Below are positions 7,035 to 9,234 of a stretch of DNA of 9,234 bases, piece after piece. Within the stretch, counting starts at the first letter, position 1; every line of letters begins with the position of its first letter. Source of the DNA: Gemmataceae bacterium (lineage in GTDB: Bacteria; Planctomycetota; Planctomycetia; Gemmatales; Gemmataceae); assembly GCA_947490035.1 (NCBI GenBank), contig CANLGS010000100.1, positions 1 through 9,234 on the forward strand, read 5' to 3'. Below the pieces are notes generated by a model. The model was not told where the DNA came from. It searched no databases and was given only the letters and a program-made list of their open reading frames with translations. The position numbers and the translations under genes were made by a program.

Positions 7035-7676
7035 TCACTCCTTCCCCAACACCAGATCGACGACCCAGCACCCGCGGATGTGAACCTGCTTCGCGTCGCG
7101 GCAGTGGTTCAGGATGTCGGCGCTGTCGCACCCGGCGTCTTGAAGTGCGTCCGCGAGAATCGGCATCGCACTGAAGTCGCGCGAATCGTACATCCCGCGA
7201 GCGAGTGACACCGCGGTGTCCGTGCGCCATTCAGGGGAGAAGATGGCGAACATCGGCGACGGGCCGACGATGTCCGCGAGGAGCGGTCGGTACGGGAAGT
7301 GGTTCATGAAACCGAACACGGGCCGGCCGGTTGGCTTGGCCGTTTGATACGCCGCCCAGATGCGCATCCAGCGCTTGTGGCCGTCTGGATCAGGGTCGAG
7401 TTCGTTTGTCGGCTCGAGCGTGATGTGTGGTTGTTGGGCCGCCCAGCGATGAACCTTTCTTCGCAGTTCCGCGACCGCGACGGCAGGTACTTCGCCGTCT
7501 GCGAACTGCTCAGCAAGATCCATCAACTCGCGACAATTTGGATCGGTAATCAGGTCGAAGTCGGCACGACAGCACGCGACCGTGAACAGGCGGAACTTGC
7601 GCAGACCCGTCCGGCGCGCGCTTAACAGGCGCCCGAGCGAGTCGGTCGGTTCCGTCAGGATGTCGATGCGCTTCAC
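7035..7676 (-). CDS. Conserved hypothetical protein of a Gemmata-lineage paralogue family
   Basis: This encodes 213 residues with no assigned function. Two blocks match a family I associate with Gemmata-type planctomycetes, which encode many paralogues. One is an N-terminal LRKFRLFTVACCRADFDLIT followed by an acidic ELMDLAEQFADGE helix. The other is the C-terminal block SLARGMYDSRDFSAMPILAD and DAGCDSADILNHCRD, ending HIRGCWVVDLVLGKE. The middle (about 70-135) is the variable part. The conserved Cys/His pattern (ACC, GCD, NHC, GCW) could bind metal, but nothing in the sequence proves it. No signal peptide is visible. The start is GTG at 7676, behind AGGGAG at 7684-7689 with 7-base spacing. 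Its leader is formed largely by a duplicated dehydratase tail (7693-7745). The next gene, Uma2, follows after 27 bp. Confidence 0.82.
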   Translation of the reverse strand: MKRIDILTEPTDSLGRLLSARRTGLRKFRLFTVACCRADFDLITDPNCRELMDLAEQFADGEVPAVAVAELRRKVHRWAAQQPHITLEPTNELDPDPDGHKRWMRIWAAYQTAKPTGRPVFGFMNHFPYRPLLADIVGPSPMFAIFSPEWRTDTAVSLARGMYDSRDFSAMPILADALQDAGCDSADILNHCRDAKQVHIRGCWVVDLVLGKE

Positions 7677-7683
7677 GAGACGA

Positions 7684-7692
7684 CTCCCTCCC
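7684..7692 (-). promoter_or_regulatory. Shine-Dalgarno of the 213-codon gene
   Basis: GGGAGGGAG on the minus strand ends 7 bases before the GTG at 7676. It directly abuts the duplicated dehydratase tail, so the duplication ends just before the ribosome-binding site. Confidence 0.75.
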
Positions 7693-7745
7693 CAGTTTCG
7701 CGGCGATCAGGTCGGGGTCGTACACGCAGCCGCCCCAGACGCCGC
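7693..7745 (-). pseudogene. Stranded copy of the dehydratase 3' end
   Basis: This 53-base stretch matches 8420-8472, the last part of the dehydratase gene, with an exact offset of 727 bases. Positions 7700-7745 and 8427-8472 are 46 identical bases. Only 7696 and 7699 differ, and both changes are synonymous (GCC-GCG-AAA against GCC-GCA-AAG, each A-A-K). The similarity can be pushed a few bases further right (GAGC) if one GGC codon is deleted in this copy. Read on the minus strand it encodes [18 protein letters not shown], the typical C-terminus of YjhG/YagF dehydratases. It has no start, is out of frame with both neighbouring genes, and begins directly after the stop of the 81-codon gene. It is a gene fragment, not a gene. 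Confidence 0.85.
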
Positions 7746-7991
7746 TCAGCGGCGGACCACGACCGCGCCGGCGGGGTTTGTCAGATCCCAAACGCTACTG
7801 AAGTGAACTTCCGCGCCGGGGCCAAGACGGTCCAGAACTGCGTCGAGTTCGGCAGCGTCTTCGCACAAAAACCAGTCCGACGAGGTGCCCATGTTCGGGA
7901 ACCGCACCTCGACCAGCACCGGCGGCTTCTCGGCGAACAGCGCGACAGCGGCGCGAGCAGCATCCGTTGCTGGAAGGAACGATATACTCAT
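7746..7991 (-). CDS. Small unrecognised protein, about 81 residues
   Basis: I do not recognise this protein. It reads MSISFLPATDAARAAVALFA, then KPPVLVEVRFPNMGTSSDWF, then an acidic helix EDAAELDAVLDRLGPG, then VHFSSVWDLTNPAGAVVVRR at the C-terminus. The alternation of beta-like (VLVEVRF, EVHFSSV) and helical stretches suggests a compact alpha/beta fold. No signal peptide, membrane segment or catalytic motif is visible. I place the start at ATG 7991, preceded by AGGAG at 7996-8000. A GTG at 8003 overlaps the stop of the preceding gene (GTGA) and would add four residues (giving MRRA at the N-terminus). Either way translation is probably coupled to the 130-codon gene. Its stop is followed at once by the dehydratase-tail copy. 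The reading frame keeps normal high-GC codon use, which supports it being real. Confidence 0.65.
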   Translation of the reverse strand: MSISFLPATDAARAAVALFAEKPPVLVEVRFPNMGTSSDWFLCEDAAELDAVLDRLGPGAEVHFSSVWDLTNPAGAVVVRR

Positions 7992-7999
7992 GGCTCTCC

Positions 8000-8392
8000 T
8001 CACTCAATAAGTTTGGCGACCACCGCCAAGTGCGGCGTTATTTGTTCGTTGAACCACTCGTGAACCGGTCGGCGGCGCACCCACAACAGCAGACGCCGCC
8101 AGCGTGACGGCCGCGCTTCGAGGTGCAGTGCGTTTACCACTGGGTCAGGCGTGCCACCGGGCGTTCGCACCAATCGCAAGCTGAGTTCATGGAACACACT
8201 CATCGGGATTTCCGCAAGCCCCAGTTCGCCTTGCTTTCCCGCCGCGCGCACAGCCGCGAGGATGGCATCACAACTCACCACGTCCGGAGCATGAAAGAGA
8301 GAAAGACCGACTTCCCCGGCCCGCAACCGGAACTCGGTCGGCTTCACCTTTCCCTTGCGAACAACCACGACGCGAACCGGAGTATCGGCCAC
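8000..8392 (-). CDS. Unrecognised protein, 130 residues, directly downstream of the dehydratase
   Basis: I do not recognise a family. The N-terminus, VRVVVVRKGKVKPTEFRLRA followed by GEVGLSLF, looks like a small beta domain. A helical segment follows (CDAILAAVRAAGKQGELG), then VFHELSLRLVRTPGGTPDP and VNALHLEARPSRWRRLLLWV. The C-terminus is HEWFNEQITPHLAVVAKLIE. The RWRRLLLWVRRR patch is basic and amphipathic but too short for a clear membrane span. The start is GTG at 8392, supported by GGAGG at 8399-8403 with 6-base spacing; the dehydratase stop at 8405 lies 12 bp upstream, so it is probably translated from the same transcript. It overlaps or abuts the 81-codon gene. The pair could form a two-protein unit such as a toxin-antitoxin or regulator pair, but this is only suggested by size and packing. 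Confidence 0.68.
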   Translation of the reverse strand: MADTPVRVVVVRKGKVKPTEFRLRAGEVGLSLFHAPDVVSCDAILAAVRAAGKQGELGLAEIPMSVFHELSLRLVRTPGGTPDPVVNALHLEARPSRWRRLLLWVRRRPVHEWFNEQITPHLAVVAKLIE

Positions 8393-8398
8393 GCGGCA

Positions 8399-8403
8399 CC
8401 TCC
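8399..8403 (-). promoter_or_regulatory. Shine-Dalgarno of the 130-codon gene
   Basis: GGAGG on the minus strand lies 6 bases before the GTG at 8392 and within 2 bases of the dehydratase stop codon. This favours translation from a shared transcript. Confidence 0.8.
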
Positions 8404-8404
8404 A

Positions 8405-9234
8405 TCATACACGTTGGGTCAGCTTTGCGGCGATCAGGTCGGGGTCGTACACGCAGCCGCCCCAGACGCCGCCGCTCGCGTGTTGGAGCGCGGCCCACAG
8501 GCGCGTGTCCGCGGGCAACGCGGGGTCGGGTGCGAGGTCTTCGCGCGGCGGGCGCGTTGTCAACTCCGCGCTGCCCCACAGCACGCCGTGGTTGCCGCTC
8601 GCGTCGCCTACCAGATCGACCGTGCCTTCCAGTTTGTTGCGGTCGATCACGATGGAAATCAGGTCCCCGTCGCGGAGCTTGCCGAGCGGACCGCCCGCGA
8701 GCGCTTCCGGCGACACGTGGCCGATGCACGCGCCCGTCGAGACGCCGCTGAATCGCGCGTCCGTAATCACCGCGACCTGCTTGCCCCACTTCAAATGCTT
8801 CAGCGCCGAAGTCACCTGATAGGTTTCTTCCATCCCGCTTCCGAGCGGACCGCGGCAGCACAACACCAGCACATCCCCCGGCACGACCTTGCGGTCGCCT
8901 TCGCCCTTGATCGCCTTGATCGCGGCCTTCTCGGTGATGAACACCTTCGCCGGGCCGAGCTTCCGGTAGATGCCGTACTTGTCCACAACCGAAGGGTCGA
9001 TGGCGGTCGATTTGATGACGCACCCATCGGGCGCGAGGTTCCCGACGGGGAACGTGACCGTGCTCGTCAAGCCGCGCTTGCGGGCCACTTCCGGCGACAT
9101 GATGACGAAGTCGGGATCGACCTTGTCGCGCGTGCGGAGTAACTCGCGAAGCCGCGAGCGGCGTTCGGACTTCGCCCACCATTCGAGGTTCTCACCGAGC
9201 GTTTGGCCGGACGCGGTGAGCGCGTCGAGTTCGA
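8405..9234 (-). CDS. YjhG/YagF-type dehydratase (IlvD/Edd superfamily), C-terminal part
   Basis: The last 275 codons are visible; the gene continues past the right edge. The reading begins [19 protein letters not shown] and holds the strongly conserved blocks [101 protein letters not shown] and [17 protein letters not shown]. It ends [22 protein letters not shown]. This wording fits the YjhG/YagF branch, whose characterised members dehydrate sugar acids such as D-xylonate, better than dihydroxy-acid dehydratase IlvD. The Ser in DARFSG is the residue proposed as base in the superfamily. The Fe-S cysteine ligands would lie in the unseen N-terminal half. Substrate cannot be told from this part. 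It heads the minus-strand cluster; its final codons are duplicated at 7693-7745. Confidence 0.9.
   Translation of the reverse strand, partial: ELDALTASGQTLGENLEWWAKSERRSRLRELLRTRDKVDPDFVIMSPEVARKRGLTSTVTFPVGNLAPDGCVIKSTAIDPSVVDKYGIYRKLGPAKVFITEKAAIKAIKGEGDRKVVPGDVLVLCCRGPLGSGMEETYQVTSALKHLKWGKQVAVITDARFSGVSTGACIGHVSPEALAGGPLGKLRDGDLISIVIDRNKLEGTVDLVGDASGNHGVLWGSAELTTRPPREDLAPDPALPADTRLWAALQHASGGVWGGCVYDPDLIAAKLTQRV
8420..8472 (-). repeat. Dehydratase 3' end, intact partner of the direct repeat
   Basis: This is the functional copy of the 53-base sequence found again at 7693-7745, in the same orientation. The two copies bracket the 130-codon and 81-codon genes, giving a unit of 727 bases. After the shared Leu codon this copy continues ACC-CAA-CGT-GTA-TGA, while the other runs into a ribosome-binding site. 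Confidence 0.85.

Noticed and set aside
7693..8472. Reading the direct repeats as attL/attR of an integrated element
   Set aside because: There is no integrase or recombinase in the unit, the repeats lie in a protein-coding end rather than a tRNA, and the unit is only 727 bases. The repeat itself is kept as a finding without this label.
8123..9142. Open frame of 339 codons on the plus strand
   Set aside because: It lies opposite the dehydratase and the 130-codon gene, both of which are supported by family pattern or ribosome-binding site. The product has no recognisable motif.
8268..9182. Open frame of 304 codons on the minus strand
   Set aside because: It is in a different frame from the clearly recognisable dehydratase and is Arg/Gly-rich, so it is a shadow.

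Overview
The window is GC-rich DNA with strongly GC-biased third codon positions. It most likely comes from a planctomycete of the Gemmata group (Gemmataceae). That placement rests on three things: a short protein ending in the GCWVVDLVLGKE-type tail that I associate with Gemmata-lineage paralogue families, a Uma2-type nuclease (often expanded in planctomycetes), and a giant TPR protein with a C39-peptidase-like insert. It is inference from remembered families, not from a search.

Layout. Positions 1-347 carry no convincing gene, but they hold one copy of a palindromic (REP-like) element. Positions 348-6392 (+) are a single, roughly 2014-residue tetratricopeptide-repeat protein. It contains a degenerate C39-like domain, a tandem duplication of a module of about 270 residues, and two different palindromic DNA elements inserted in frame. 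Positions 6450-9234 are all on the minus strand and read from right to left: the C-terminal 275 codons of a YjhG/YagF-type dehydratase (IlvD/Edd superfamily; it runs off the right edge), two small unrecognised genes (130 and about 81 codons), a 213-codon Gemmata-type conserved hypothetical gene, and a Uma2-family PD-(D/E)XK nuclease gene. The large TPR gene and the minus-strand cluster converge with a 57-bp gap.

How the genes relate. The minus-strand genes are tightly packed: 12 bp, then overlapping or 8 bp, then 69 bp, then 27 bp. The 130-codon, 213-codon and Uma2 genes have clear Shine-Dalgarno sequences and GTG starts, so they could be co-transcribed behind the dehydratase. No shared pathway is evident. 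The 69-bp spacer is filled mostly by a near-identical copy of the last codons of the dehydratase gene, so the two small unknown genes are bracketed by direct repeats. This suggests they arrived by a recombination or insertion event at the dehydratase 3' end.

The most notable signals are (i) two unrelated palindromic element families domesticated in frame in one gene, (ii) the dehydratase-tail duplication around a two-gene cassette, and (iii) a C39-like domain that seems to have lost both its Cys and its His. No CRISPR array, tRNA, rRNA, transposase or integrase gene was seen.
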